From the NCBI RefSeq assembly GCF_959029255.1, contig NZ_CAUFUE010000001.1, positions 186,001 through 250,000 on the forward strand: 64,000 nt of DNA. The letters run 5' to 3'. The position numbers and the translations under genes were made by a program. Under the pieces are notes generated by a model. That model was not told the DNA's origin. It ran no database searches and saw nothing but the letters and a program-made list of their open reading frames with translations. The DNA comes from an uncultured Bacteroides sp. GTDB lineage: Bacteria > Bacteroidota > Bacteroidia > Bacteroidales > Bacteroidaceae. Of the stretch, positions 7,945-16,577 are shown in pieces (within the stretch, counting starts at the first letter, position 1; each line of letters opens with the position of its first letter).

Positions 7945-10563
7945 ATGAAACCAATGATTCTCATTTTTTCGGCTCTCATCTGCTTATTCATCACTTCGTG
8001 TACCGATGAAGATGAACGGCTTTCCGACTCTGGAATCGTGGAAGGAATGCCTGCCATGATACATCTGAAACTGGCTAACCAAGGTATGGAGACACGAGGC
8101 ACGGGACTTACGACGGCTGAGGAAAAGAAAGTAAGTTCTATCATTCTCCTTGTCTTCGACCGTTTTGGAAAACTTGTGACAAATACATCTTATAATGATG
8201 CAAACGGACTGGCAAGCATACAGAATATTCCTACACGTTCGGGCAGCAATATGAGCATTTATGCCATAGCTAACCTGACGGCGATAAATACCAACTTTAC
8301 ACAGGCGGTAAATGACATTCACAGTCTGTCAGATTTGAACAACCTGGTTATTTATACCACGGGAGGCGATGTGGAAGCAAACCACAAGATACTGATGTGG
8401 GGTGTTGCGTCGGGAGTTACTATTCCGGTGAGTCCAAGCACCGTGACCGTTCCCATCAGCCTGAATTACGTGGCTTCCAAGATACACGTAAATCTCATCA
8501 ACAGTGTCCCGGCAGGAGAGCAAGTGACATGGGCGGACTGGAAGTTGCAGGACTTTGCACGTTTCTCTTATCTCGTGCCCCATACCACGGATGCCGTCAA
8601 CCCCGCCAATGCTTCCGACTTTTTATCGTCTACGGCCACATTTGCATGGACCGACACCACATTTGTCGTCAACGGTGTGTCCAAGGCGGGCAAAGCCACG
8701 GTATTCTATCTTTTTGAGAATCGCCGGGGAGGGCGTACGTCCGGTTCACCTACCGATACCGACCCGCGAAACAAAAACCTTTATGCGCCTGCACGCGCCA
8801 CTGCCATAATAGCCAACGGATTTTACCAGAAATCCGGTTCAAATACCGGCATAAAAGCCACTATCTATCTGGGTGCAAACAGTTACAATGACTATAATCT
8901 GGAACGGAGTAAAGAATATACCTATCAAATTACGGTGAAAGGTATCAATGAAATAGACATTGATTCGCGCATTGACGGTGCTTCTTCGGGCTTCCAGGCA
9001 TCTGTACAGAATGCTACCCTTGATTGCCATTACGACTGGCGACCTATACGGCTCGGCTCGTTTGCCAATACGCTCAGCCTGCAAATTCTGGATAGTTCGG
9101 GACTGCCTGCTACGGCTGCTTTCTGGCTGAAGGCATCCTCCATTAATATCAATAAGTTTGTACCAGCCGGTACCAGTTCATGGGCACGGCCTACGTATAA
9201 CCCGCTTACGGATATGAAAACCCAAATCACCGGTATCTCTTTTACGGATGCCACGCAGATGACTTTTCAGACCTATTATCTGTATGCCGACGAATTTCTA
9301 ACAGAAGGCGCAACACGAAGCGCCACGGTGCGTATCACCAATGCACAAGGGGCATCGGTAGACGTGCCCATCACGCAGAAAGGTTACCAAACCATGGGAA
9401 CGGTCGGGATGCGCAAGTATAGTTTACTGGGGATTCTACTCCCTACGGATGATTATAAGCTGGCTGTAGAGAATGTGGAAGAAGCCGGCCTGGTATTAAC
9501 TCCCGGAGCCGATACCGGTACGGAAAAAACGTACACCATGCAGTGGGGATTTCCTACTACGGATATGCAGAATGTATTACCCCATATCGTATTCGACTAT
9601 TATAAACGTGCCGGATACGATAATACCGTAAACCTGGTTTATTTACCTTCTTCTACTATATTACGGAAACCTTATCCAAGGACGGGTACAGATGTCATTG
9701 CGGAAAATCTGTATGACCCTATTTTCAATACTTATGCCGCCCGTTATTGTTTTGAGAAAAACCGCGATACAAACGGAGACGGCACCATACAAGGGGACGA
9801 AATAAAATGGTATCTCCCTTCCCAAGACGAACTGGCGTTGCTCTATACCGGTGCGCCCTCACTGAGCCAGTCTGCCACGGAAAAGCTGTCTGCCAATCCC
9901 TATTATGCAAGTACGGAGGCTCAAAGCGGAACGACCCTTGCCACTTATACACGCTTTGACAATGGGCGCAGCACTACCACGGACAAAGGGAATACCCTGT
10001 ATGTTCGTTGTGTCCGCGCAGTGCCAAGCGGTACGGCGGGACTCACCAGCCCGTATGTGGAAACCTTGACCGGAAATATCAATAACAGCGGATTCAAATC
10101 TACTTCTTTACGAAGCAGCGCCGTATCGCGTCCTGTGCCTGTACACCTCTATTCCGACGCCACCAATCAAACCGTATCACCCCGGTTCACCGTTGCCAAA
10201 ACGGACATTATAGGTGTAAGCTGGGCTACGGCAAACGGATGGACTTCTGCCGCCAACACTTCCTCGGGAAGTGGCACGGTGGCTTCACCTGCCACGGGAT
10301 GCCAAGCTTATTTTGAACTGGGCGCACCGGCAGGTACTTGGCGCGTACCCACACAGAGGGAACTTTATCTGATATATAACGTGAGGAAAGAGTTAGTGAC
10401 GAGCTTGGCAGGTTTTGTTGATTTCCTGACTGACGGAACCCAATACTGGGCGTCTACAACCAACTCGGCAACAGAGGCCTGGGCAATGGATTTCTCTTTA
10501 GGGGCAATGATGAACCGTACGAAAACAACGCTGTACAGAGTGCGTTGCGTCAGGGATTTATAG
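7945..10563 (+). CDS. Large pilus tip/adhesin-like lipoprotein with two FISUMP/DUF1566-like domains
   Basis: An 872-residue lipoprotein (lipobox FITSC, Cys19). Residues of about 40-340 resemble a fimbrillin lobe (VSSIILLVFDRFGKLV, then VPISLNYVASKIHVNL), suggesting it joins the pilus. The C-terminal 300 residues contain two related modules: WYLPSQDELALLY with YYASTEA and YVRCVRAV, and WRVPTQRELYLIY with YWASTTN and YRVRCVRDL. These match the FISUMP/DUF1566 fold of secreted Bacteroidetes proteins. As the last and largest gene of a pilus operon it is a plausible tip adhesin; ligand unknown. Confidence 0.65.
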   Translation: MKPMILIFSALICLFITSCTDEDERLSDSGIVEGMPAMIHLKLANQGMETRGTGLTTAEEKKVSSIILLVFDRFGKLVTNTSYNDANGLASIQNIPTRSGSNMSIYAIANLTAINTNFTQAVNDIHSLSDLNNLVIYTTGGDVEANHKILMWGVASGVTIPVSPSTVTVPISLNYVASKIHVNLINSVPAGEQVTWADWKLQDFARFSYLVPHTTDAVNPANASDFLSSTATFAWTDTTFVVNGVSKAGKATVFYLFENRRGGRTSGSPTDTDPRNKNLYAPARATAIIANGFYQKSGSNTGIKATIYLGANSYNDYNLERSKEYTYQITVKGINEIDIDSRIDGASSGFQASVQNATLDCHYDWRPIRLGSFANTLSLQILDSSGLPATAAFWLKASSININKFVPAGTSSWARPTYNPLTDMKTQITGISFTDATQMTFQTYYLYADEFLTEGATRSATVRITNAQGASVDVPITQKGYQTMGTVGMRKYSLLGILLPTDDYKLAVENVEEAGLVLTPGADTGTEKTYTMQWGFPTTDMQNVLPHIVFDYYKRAGYDNTVNLVYLPSSTILRKPYPRTGTDVIAENLYDPIFNTYAARYCFEKNRDTNGDGTIQGDEIKWYLPSQDELALLYTGAPSLSQSATEKLSANPYYASTEAQSGTTLATYTRFDNGRSTTTDKGNTLYVRCVRAVPSGTAGLTSPYVETLTGNINNSGFKSTSLRSSAVSRPVPVHLYSDATNQTVSPRFTVAKTDIIGVSWATANGWTSAANTSSGSGTVASPATGCQAYFELGAPAGTWRVPTQRELYLIYNVRKELVTSLAGFVDFLTDGTQYWASTTNSATEAWAMDFSLGAMMNRTKTTLYRVRCVRDL

Positions 10564-10595
10564 GAAAAAAGATATCGTATAACGAACCTTATCGT

Positions 10596-10603
10596 TATCT
10601 TTG
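10596..10603 (+). promoter_or_regulatory. Bacteroides -7 box for the DUF5106 gene
   Basis: TATCTTTG, a full TAnnTTTG match, ends 35 bp before the ATG at 10639. No clear -33 TTTG. It suggests the DUF5106 gene has its own promoter and is not simply read through from the pilus operon. Confidence 0.6.
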
Positions 10604-10638
10604 TACCCTAAAGTCGTATTACAAAATTTGAAACCATA

Positions 10639-11571
10639 ATGAAATACAAATCGTCTTATCTCCTATTACTACTCAGCCTTTGTACTGCTTGTGGAAACGG
10701 CAAGGTGCACTCCGGTACACAGGCTGGGGTATTGCCCGATACCATTACCACGTTCGTACTGCCTGCCATTCCGCCTATGCTGAATACTCCCGAACTCCGT
10801 GCCGACTATCTGGTGCGCCATTATTGGGATAATGTGAACTTTGCGGATACCAACTACATACATCATCCTGAAATCACGGAGCAGGCTTGGGTAGATTATA
10901 TCGACATCCTGAAGATTGTTCCGGCAAAGGATGCCGACGTTGCGTTGAAAGAGGTATTTGCACAGGCAGAAAAGGAGAAGAAGTCTTATTTGTATTTGAC
11001 GGACTTGGCAGACAAGTATTTGTATGACCCCAATTCACCCATGCGCAATGAGGAATTATACATCTCCGTGCTGGATGCAATGCTGGCTTCTCCTGCCCTG
11101 GATGATGCCGAGAAGATTCGTCCGCAAGCCCGCCGGGAACTTGCACAGAAAAACCGTGTAGGTACTAAGGCGCTGAATTTCACATACACTCTCGCATCAG
11201 GGGAGGAAGGTAATCTCTATGGGGTAAATGCTCCTTATACTCTATTATTCATCAACAATCCCGGTTGCCATGCCTGCGCCGAAACCATTGAGGCTTTGAA
11301 ACAGGCATCCGCCATCAACCAGGCCATCGCCCGGAAGCAAGTGCAAGTCCTTTCCATCTATCCTGATATTGATTTGGAGGAATGGAACAGGCATCTTTCC
11401 GACTTCCCTGAGAAGTGGATAAACGGATATGACAAGAAACAAGTGATGGAAACCCAAAACCTTTATGACCTGAAAGCAATCCCCACTCTTTATCTGCTGG
11501 ATAAAGATAAAGTTGTGATGCTGAAGGATGCGACGGTGGGGGAAATCGAGGAGTATCTTTCGCACATTTAA
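10639..11571 (+). CDS. DUF5106 / thioredoxin-like lipoprotein
   Basis: A 310-residue lipoprotein (lipobox LCTAC, Cys18). Residues of about 40-185 match DUF5106 (FVLPAIPPMLNTPELRADYL, then HYWDNVNFAD). The C-terminal part is thioredoxin-like with the redox pair CHAC at residues 210-213 in FINNPGCHACAETIEAL and the cis-Pro in LKAIPTLYLLD. It is probably a periplasm-facing disulfide or resa-like protein. The link to the upstream pilus operon is only positional, as it has its own promoter. Confidence 0.75.
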   Translation: MKYKSSYLLLLLSLCTACGNGKVHSGTQAGVLPDTITTFVLPAIPPMLNTPELRADYLVRHYWDNVNFADTNYIHHPEITEQAWVDYIDILKIVPAKDADVALKEVFAQAEKEKKSYLYLTDLADKYLYDPNSPMRNEELYISVLDAMLASPALDDAEKIRPQARRELAQKNRVGTKALNFTYTLASGEEGNLYGVNAPYTLLFINNPGCHACAETIEALKQASAINQAIARKQVQVLSIYPDIDLEEWNRHLSDFPEKWINGYDKKQVMETQNLYDLKAIPTLYLLDKDKVVMLKDATVGEIEEYLSHI

Positions 11572-11716
11572 AGGGACTAGGAAAACGTGTAAGTGTAACT
11601 TATAAGAGAATTATATAGAATCTAAAATCATGAGGTCACCCACTGTGGTGGCCTTTTTTATTGTCTTATTACCATAAATCGGTATTTCAAGTTTAGCCAG
11701 TTCATGCATAGAGATA

Positions 11717-12115
11717 TAAATGATAATTTACCGGCGTAGCGCCGGAGCAGGTTTTCCTTTCGGATGGGGTATTTTCAGACGCGGATGACGCAGATGACGC
11801 AGATTTTAAGGCTGCGCTGTGTCTTTGATTTTTTCGACGCGGATTTAGCGGATTAAGCTGATTAAGTTGATTTTTTACTTTGTTGCTACTACTAAAAGAA
11901 TCTGCGTCATCTGTGTCATCTGCGTCTGAAAAATTAAAATCCGCTTAATCCGCCCAATCCGCGTCGAAAAAATTAAACCCTCTGTGTCCTCTGTGGTGAA
12001 AGAAGAATGAAGAAAGAAGAATGAAGAATTTGGCTGCGCAATGCAAGCACGCCGCAAGGTAATTCTTCATTCTTCATTCTTAGTTCTTCATTTCCCCAAA
12101 TTCCCATTTATAAAC
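11717..12115. repeat. Composite palindromic repeat, copy A (9-bp-unit arms)
   Basis: It begins TAAATGATAATTTACC with the hairpin CCGGCG-TAG-CGCCGG at 11731-11745 and ends CCCATTTATAAAC. In between are arms made of 9-bp units: GACGCGGAT GACGCAGAT, then GCGGATTAA and GCTGATTAA, answered further right by their complements; a CTCTGTGTC CTCTGTGGT run; and a palindrome of AATGAAG-like 7-bp units around a GGCTGCGCAATGCAA loop (about 12003-12094). An inverted shorter copy with the same two ends lies at 38126-38405. Confidence 0.85.
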
Positions 12116-12158
12116 CTATACATAGCATGCGAAACCTCAGTCAGCATCTAAATAAAAA

Positions 12159-12188
12159 AATAAGCCCTGTCTCGCGACAAGGCTTATT
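12159..12188 (-). terminator. Strong intrinsic terminator, minus strand
   Basis: AATAAGCC and GGCTTATT pair with an inner TGTC/GACA stem. On the minus strand the hairpin is followed by a run of seven Ts and more AT, a textbook Rho-independent terminator. It is about 200 nt past the galE stop, so it ends either the galE message or a separate small RNA. Confidence 0.75.
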
Positions 12189-12317
12189 CACAACACAAAC
12201 ACAAAATAAAACACGACAAAACTACTATGCAATCTTACCTGTCTATGCCGGGGAGGCATACGTACCAATTACGGATATTCACATACACATAAACAGCTTC
12301 AGGCTGATTTGCACAAT

Positions 12318-12347
12318 ATAAACAAATGCGGGGAAGCATTTGTTTAT
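12318..12347. terminator. 12-bp perfect hairpin just downstream of galE
   Basis: ATAAACAAATGC at 12318-12329 and GCATTTGTTTAT at 12336-12347 pair perfectly around a 6-nt loop, 37 nt beyond the galE stop. On the plus strand it is followed by a T-rich run, on the minus strand by TATATTGTG. It may work as a weak terminator or RNA 3'-end stabiliser in either direction. Confidence 0.5.
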
Positions 12348-12383
12348 TTCTTATTTGTTAAAAAATACAAATCCAAAGTTTAT

Positions 12384-13418
12384 TTACTGAATACCTCTCT
12401 CACGAAGTTTCAGCTGCCAATTCCATGCAGAACGTAAAGTATCTTCAATACCTACTTCCGCTTTCCAACCCAGCTCATTATTAGCCAGTTCGGGATCAGC
12501 CCATACCTTAACAATATCCCCGACACGACGGCCTACAATCTGATAATTCAGTTTTACACCGGTTGCCTTTTCAAAAGCGTTAATCAGTTCCAATACGGAA
12601 AGGCCACGGCCTGTACCGATATTGAATACTTCCACTTTCTCCTTTTGCTTCTTTTCAAGGATACGACGGATAGCCACTACGTGTGCCTTTGCCAAATCGA
12701 CTACATTGATGAAGTCGCGGATGCAAGAACCGTCAGGAGTATCATAATCATCACCGAACACGCTCAGCTTCTCGCGGATGCCGATAGCGGTTTGAGTGAG
12801 GTAAGGTATCAAATTCTGCGGAACGCCGTTGGGCAGTTCACCGAGCAATGCCGTGGGATGCGCGCCAATCGGATTGAAGTAACGCAACAGAATAGCATTG
12901 ATAGGAGCACCTGAAGTAACGGTGTCACGTACGATTTCTTCATTAATCTGCTTCGTATTACCGTAAGGAGATTCAGCCTTCTTAATAGGGGCTTTCTCTG
13001 TTACCGGAAGTTCATCGGGCTGACCGTATACGGTGCAGGAAGATGAAAATACGATACCCTCTACCCCATGCTTTGGCATCAGTTCGAGCAGGTTAATCAA
13101 AGAAACCAGATTATTACGGTAGTAAAGCAACGGCTTCTGAACCGATTCACCTACTGCCTTGCTGGCTGCAAAGTGGATAATCGCTTTAATACCTTTATAT
13201 TTGGTAAACACAGCGTCGAGTCCGGCGAAATCCAAGCAATCCAATTTCTCGAATGCAGGACGAATACCTGATACTTTCTCGATGTTGTCTACAACATCTG
13301 CGCTGGAGTTTGACAAATTATCGATAATAACAACTTCATAACCTGCGTTCTGAAGCTCTACCACAGTGTGGGAACCAATGTAACCGGTTCCACCAGTAAC
13401 CAAGATCTTTTCTTTCAT
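12384..13418 (-). CDS. galE: UDP-glucose 4-epimerase
   Basis: A 344-residue SDR-family epimerase that interconverts UDP-glucose and UDP-galactose (Leloir pathway, and sugar supply for surface glycans). The NAD-binding loop TGGTGYIGSH is at residues 8-17, and the catalytic set is S127 (SSSCTVYG), Y152 and K156 (YGNTK). The start MKEKILVTGG at 13418 is preferred over an in-frame ATG 11 codons upstream, because a TAnnTTTG box at 13459-13466 puts transcription start near that upstream ATG. Single-gene unit, minus strand. Confidence 0.95.
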   Translation of the reverse strand: MKEKILVTGGTGYIGSHTVVELQNAGYEVVIIDNLSNSSADVVDNIEKVSGIRPAFEKLDCLDFAGLDAVFTKYKGIKAIIHFAASKAVGESVQKPLLYYRNNLVSLINLLELMPKHGVEGIVFSSSCTVYGQPDELPVTEKAPIKKAESPYGNTKQINEEIVRDTVTSGAPINAILLRYFNPIGAHPTALLGELPNGVPQNLIPYLTQTAIGIREKLSVFGDDYDTPDGSCIRDFINVVDLAKAHVVAIRRILEKKQKEKVEVFNIGTGRGLSVLELINAFEKATGVKLNYQIVGRRVGDIVKVWADPELANNELGWKAEVGIEDTLRSAWNWQLKLRERGIQ

Positions 13419-13458
13419 ATAAATAGATAATTTAGCTTTATAGGTTATCACTACGGCA

Positions 13459-13466
13459 CAAATGTA
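13459..13466 (-). promoter_or_regulatory. Bacteroides -7 box for galE
   Basis: The minus strand reads TACATTTG, a full TAnnTTTG match, about 40 bp before the chosen galE start. No good -33 box at standard spacing. Confidence 0.55.
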
Positions 13467-13553
13467 AGGAAATAAATTCAGAATACACTCAATAAAGAAG
13501 AAAAATTTAACTAAAAAGCATAACTCTATTGTCGTGTGCGATAACTATGATTG

Positions 13554-13651
13554 TTCGCCACAGAATACACAGAGTCCCATAGAGTTTTTTCTTTCATGGA
13601 TACCATCTAAAGAAATAAACCTCTATGGGACTCTATACACCCTGTGGTGAA
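13554..13651. repeat. Palindromic repeat between rnfA and galE (9-bp-unit arms)
   Basis: The left arm reads CCACAGAAT ACACAGAGT CCCATAGAG (three 9-bp units) and the right arm is its near-complement, CTCTATGGG ACTCTATAC ACCCTGTGG, separated by about 36 bp. It starts 9 bp beyond the rnfA stop, so in RNA it would form a long hairpin at the end of the rnf operon. CACAGAG-type units recur in the elements at 11717, 38126 and 38982. Confidence 0.8.
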
Positions 13652-13659
13652 ATTTCACT

Positions 13660-14238
13660 TTAAATCTTCACTACACCCGAGAAGCCCATGAATGCCATTG
13701 CCAGCAAACCTGCCGTAATCAATGCAATAGGAGTTCCCTGCATACCCTTCGGAATGTTTACAAGGCTCATTTGCTCGCGTAAACCGGCAAACAAGGTAAG
13801 CGCCAAACCGAAACCAAGAGCCGTAGAGAATGCGTAAACCACACCCGTCAGCAGGTCATAGTCTTTCTGGATGACGAGGATGGCCACACCGAGGATACAG
13901 CAGTTAGTCGTAATCAGGGGCAAGAACACACCCAAAGCTTGGTATAAGGAAGGAGACACTTTCTTCAGGATAATTTCTACCATCTGCACCAATGCGGCAA
14001 TCACCAGAATAAAGGTAATAGTCTGCAAATAGCCTAAACTGAAAGCATCGAGTACATACTTCTGGATGAGGAACGTCACGATAGTGGCAATGGTAAGCAC
14101 GAATGCTACCGCAGCCGACATACCCAACGCTGTCTCTACTTTCTTGGATACGCCCAGAAACGGACAAATTCCCAAGAATTGCGACAATACGATGTTGTTT
14201 ACAAAGATTGCCGAGATAAATATCAATATATATTCCAT
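13660..14238 (-). CDS. rnfA: Rnf complex membrane subunit RnfA
   Basis: A 192-residue, six-helix membrane protein starting MEYILIFISAIFVNNIVLSQFLGICPFLG, which is near-invariant in RnfA/NqrE proteins and includes the Cys that helps hold the intramembrane iron-sulfur cluster. The second such motif is LPLITTNCCILGVA. An in-frame ATG two codons upstream is less likely. RnfA with RnfE forms the ion-translocating, FeS-bearing core. Last gene of the minus-strand rnf operon. Confidence 0.95.
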   Translation of the reverse strand: MEYILIFISAIFVNNIVLSQFLGICPFLGVSKKVETALGMSAAVAFVLTIATIVTFLIQKYVLDAFSLGYLQTITFILVIAALVQMVEIILKKVSPSLYQALGVFLPLITTNCCILGVAILVIQKDYDLLTGVVYAFSTALGFGLALTLFAGLREQMSLVNIPKGMQGTPIALITAGLLAMAFMGFSGVVKI

Positions 14239-14315
14239 AATCATTAAATTAAGAATTAAAAACTAAAAATTAAAAGCACCGTGCGCCCTCATCTTTAATT
14301 TTCAATTTTTCATTA

Positions 14316-14900
14316 TTAATTCTTCTTCAAGCTGTTGACCAGCGCAATGAGATATCCCAATGCGATGAACGCACCCGGGGCAAGGACAAACAGCAACATA
14401 CCGTATTCTTCGGGAAGAATAGCCAAGTCGAATATTTTACCTGTACCCAGGAACTCACGAACGGCTCCAAGTAATGTCAACGCGATGGTAAAGCCCAAGC
14501 CCATGCCCAGACCGTCGAAGAAGGAGGATACCGGATTGTTCTTGGCGGCGAATGCTTCGGCACGTCCCAGCACGATACAGTTCACAACAATCAACGGAAT
14601 AAACAGGCCCAAAGTGGCATAAAGCGCAGGAACGTATGCTTGCATAACCATCTGCAACAGCGTCACGAAAGAGGCGATTACCACGATAAACGAAGGAATA
14701 CGCACCATGTCGGGTATCAGGTTCTTGATGGCGGAAATAACCACATTGGAACAAATCAGTACGAACATCGTCGCCAAGCCCATACCCATACCGTTGATGG
14801 CGGAAGAGGTAGTACCCAGCGTAGGACACATACCGAGCAGGAGCACAAACGTAGGATTTTCTTTAATAATCCCGTTCATCAATACTTTAAAATTATTCAT
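14316..14900 (-). CDS. rnfE: Rnf complex membrane subunit RnfE
   Basis: A 194-residue membrane protein homologous to RnfA and NqrD: the Cys motifs are VLLLGMCPTLGTTSSAINGMG and FIPLIVVNCIVLGRAEAFA. It pairs with RnfA in antiparallel topology in the membrane core of the ferredoxin:NAD+ oxidoreductase. It lies 16 bp after rnfG. The 77-bp gap to rnfA is made of AATTAAAA-type short repeats. Confidence 0.95.
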   Translation of the reverse strand: MNNFKVLMNGIIKENPTFVLLLGMCPTLGTTSSAINGMGMGLATMFVLICSNVVISAIKNLIPDMVRIPSFIVVIASFVTLLQMVMQAYVPALYATLGLFIPLIVVNCIVLGRAEAFAAKNNPVSSFFDGLGMGLGFTIALTLLGAVREFLGTGKIFDLAILPEEYGMLLFVLAPGAFIALGYLIALVNSLKKN

Positions 14901-14916
14901 ATCTTCTACTCCTTTC

Positions 14917-15582
14917 TTATTTTACGCCGAGGGTATCTGCAACTTCAGCAGTCACAGTATCAGCAGGTTGTTCAACATTCTTTTGAGTAGCCCCGGTAGT
15001 GCCGTCGGCTGTGTTCTGACCGGCGTATGCGGCGTATGCGGCATTAACGGCATTCAGGAAAGCGCGGGAAGTAATGGTGGAAGCTGTGATAGCATCTACC
15101 TTACCGCCGTCCTTGCTCACAACCAACGGAGCTTCACCTGGATTCATACCCGTGATATCTCCCTTGTTGCCCTTCTTAAACCAATCGGCAGCCTTTGAAC
15201 CAAGTCCCGGAGTTTCCGCGTGTCCCAGCAGGGAGTAGTCGATAATTTTGCCTTCAGCATCGAAACCTACCAGCACTTTCAGTTCGCCGCCGAACCCCAT
15301 TGATGTAGCTTCCACGGCAGCACCGATGAACTGTCCCTCTTTAGTAGCAGGATATACGGCATATTCAACGCCATTCACCTCTTGCATCTTCTTTTCGGCA
15401 ATCGGGTCGTTGTCAAAACCCGGTACAACCGCACTGACTGCATCGCTCAGCGTCTTGGCATTGGCTTGCGCAATGGGCTCTTTCGTCAATTCATTGACGT
15501 ATGCCAGCAACGCTACGGAAATAGCAGTAACCCCCGTAAGTACCAGCAACATATTCTTTAAGGATGATTCTAACTTTTTCAT
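14917..15582 (-). CDS. rnfG: Rnf complex FMN subunit RnfG
   Basis: A 221-residue protein with one N-terminal membrane anchor (about 11-29) and a periplasm-facing FMN domain. The covalent FMN site has the family S-T-x-T pattern in AITASTITSRAF near residue 160. The last 30 residues (TTGATQKNVEQPADTVTAEV) are a low-complexity tail of unknown role. The start overlaps the rnfD stop by 4 bp. Confidence 0.93.
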   Translation of the reverse strand: MKKLESSLKNMLLVLTGVTAISVALLAYVNELTKEPIAQANAKTLSDAVSAVVPGFDNDPIAEKKMQEVNGVEYAVYPATKEGQFIGAAVEATSMGFGGELKVLVGFDAEGKIIDYSLLGHAETPGLGSKAADWFKKGNKGDITGMNPGEAPLVVSKDGGKVDAITASTITSRAFLNAVNAAYAAYAGQNTADGTTGATQKNVEQPADTVTAEVADTLGVK

Positions 15583-16571
15583 TTCTTCTTCGCTACCTCC
15601 CCAAAGCGTTTTGGTTTAAAATACGTGTTAATCAGCGGAGTGAACGCATTCATAATCAGAATAGCGAACGACATACCTTCGGGATATGCACCGAACAGAC
15701 GGATAACCACCGTCAGCAAACCGATGCAAACGCCATAAATCAACATGCCCTTGTGGCTCATCGGCGAAGTGACATAGTCCGTAGCCATGAAAATGGCGCC
15801 GAGCATCAGACCACCGGATAGCAACTGCATTACCGGAGAAACATAGAGTTCGGGATTGACCAGATACATGATGCCGGAGAATATGAATACCGTAACCAGA
15901 ATAGATACAGGGATATGCCAGGTAATGATTTTCTTCCATAACATATAAGCCAGACCCAGCAACAGGGCCAATGCGCTGACTTCACCCAGGCATCCGCCGT
16001 TGTTACCAATCAAGAGGTCCAATGATGCGGGAAGGTCACTCAATGAATAACCCGGAGCACCGTTGATGACACCTTTCATGATGGCAAGCGGAGTAGCGGC
16101 CGTAGTGGCGTCCGTATATGCAGTCAACTGACCTACAGCCGGCCAAGTCGTCATCTGCACCGGGAACGACAGCAACAGGAACACACGTCCCGCCAATGCG
16201 GGATTGAAAGGGTTACAACCCAAACCGCCGAATGACATCTTGCCTACACCGATGGCAAACAAGGCGCCGAGGATAATAATCCAGATGGGCAGGTTGGAAG
16301 GTAAGTTGAACGCCAGCAACACACCGGTGATGATGGCAGAGCCGTCACAGATGGTTGTAGTCTGTTTTTTCATCAGGAATTTGCCGATAGCCCATTCAAA
16401 GAACAAGCAGGCGGCTACGGAAGTAGCCGTAACAATCAGTGCGCCCAGTCCGAAAAAGTAAAGCGAAACGAGGAATGCCGGTATCAGTGCTATGAGCACG
16501 CCGTACATATTCTTCTTCACGCTGTCTCCGCCGTGAACGTGGGGCGAAAGGGATACGATTAATTTATTCAT
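15579..16571 (-). CDS. rnfD: Rnf complex FMN membrane subunit RnfD
   Basis: A 330-residue polytopic protein of the NqrB/RnfD family. It starts MNKLIVSLSPHVHGGDSV, as is usual in the family, and carries the covalent-FMN Thr region MATDYVTSPMSHKG near residue 270. It ends KPKRFGEVAKKK. Adjacent rnfC is 6 bp upstream and rnfG overlaps by 4 bp, showing translational coupling. Confidence 0.94.
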   Translation of the reverse strand: MNKLIVSLSPHVHGGDSVKKNMYGVLIALIPAFLVSLYFFGLGALIVTATSVAACLFFEWAIGKFLMKKQTTTICDGSAIITGVLLAFNLPSNLPIWIIILGALFAIGVGKMSFGGLGCNPFNPALAGRVFLLLSFPVQMTTWPAVGQLTAYTDATTAATPLAIMKGVINGAPGYSLSDLPASLDLLIGNNGGCLGEVSALALLLGLAYMLWKKIITWHIPVSILVTVFIFSGIMYLVNPELYVSPVMQLLSGGLMLGAIFMATDYVTSPMSHKGMLIYGVCIGLLTVVIRLFGAYPEGMSFAILIMNAFTPLINTYFKPKRFGEVAKKK

Positions 16572-16577
16572 ATTTCG

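Larger units (their letters stand above)
11572..12383. other. Non-coding region between the DUF5106 gene and galE
   Basis: About 810 bp with no gene. From 11717 to 12115 it is one composite palindromic repeat. From 12150 to 12350 come three hairpins: 12159-12188, TATGCC/GGCATA at 12244-12260, and a 12-bp perfect stem at 12318-12347. See the separate entries. Confidence 0.8.

Noticed and set aside
13419..13451. 11-codon N-terminal extension of GalE
   Set aside because: The NAD-binding fold starts at MKEKILVTGG, and the promoter box at 13459 leaves no room for an mRNA covering the upstream ATG with a leader.
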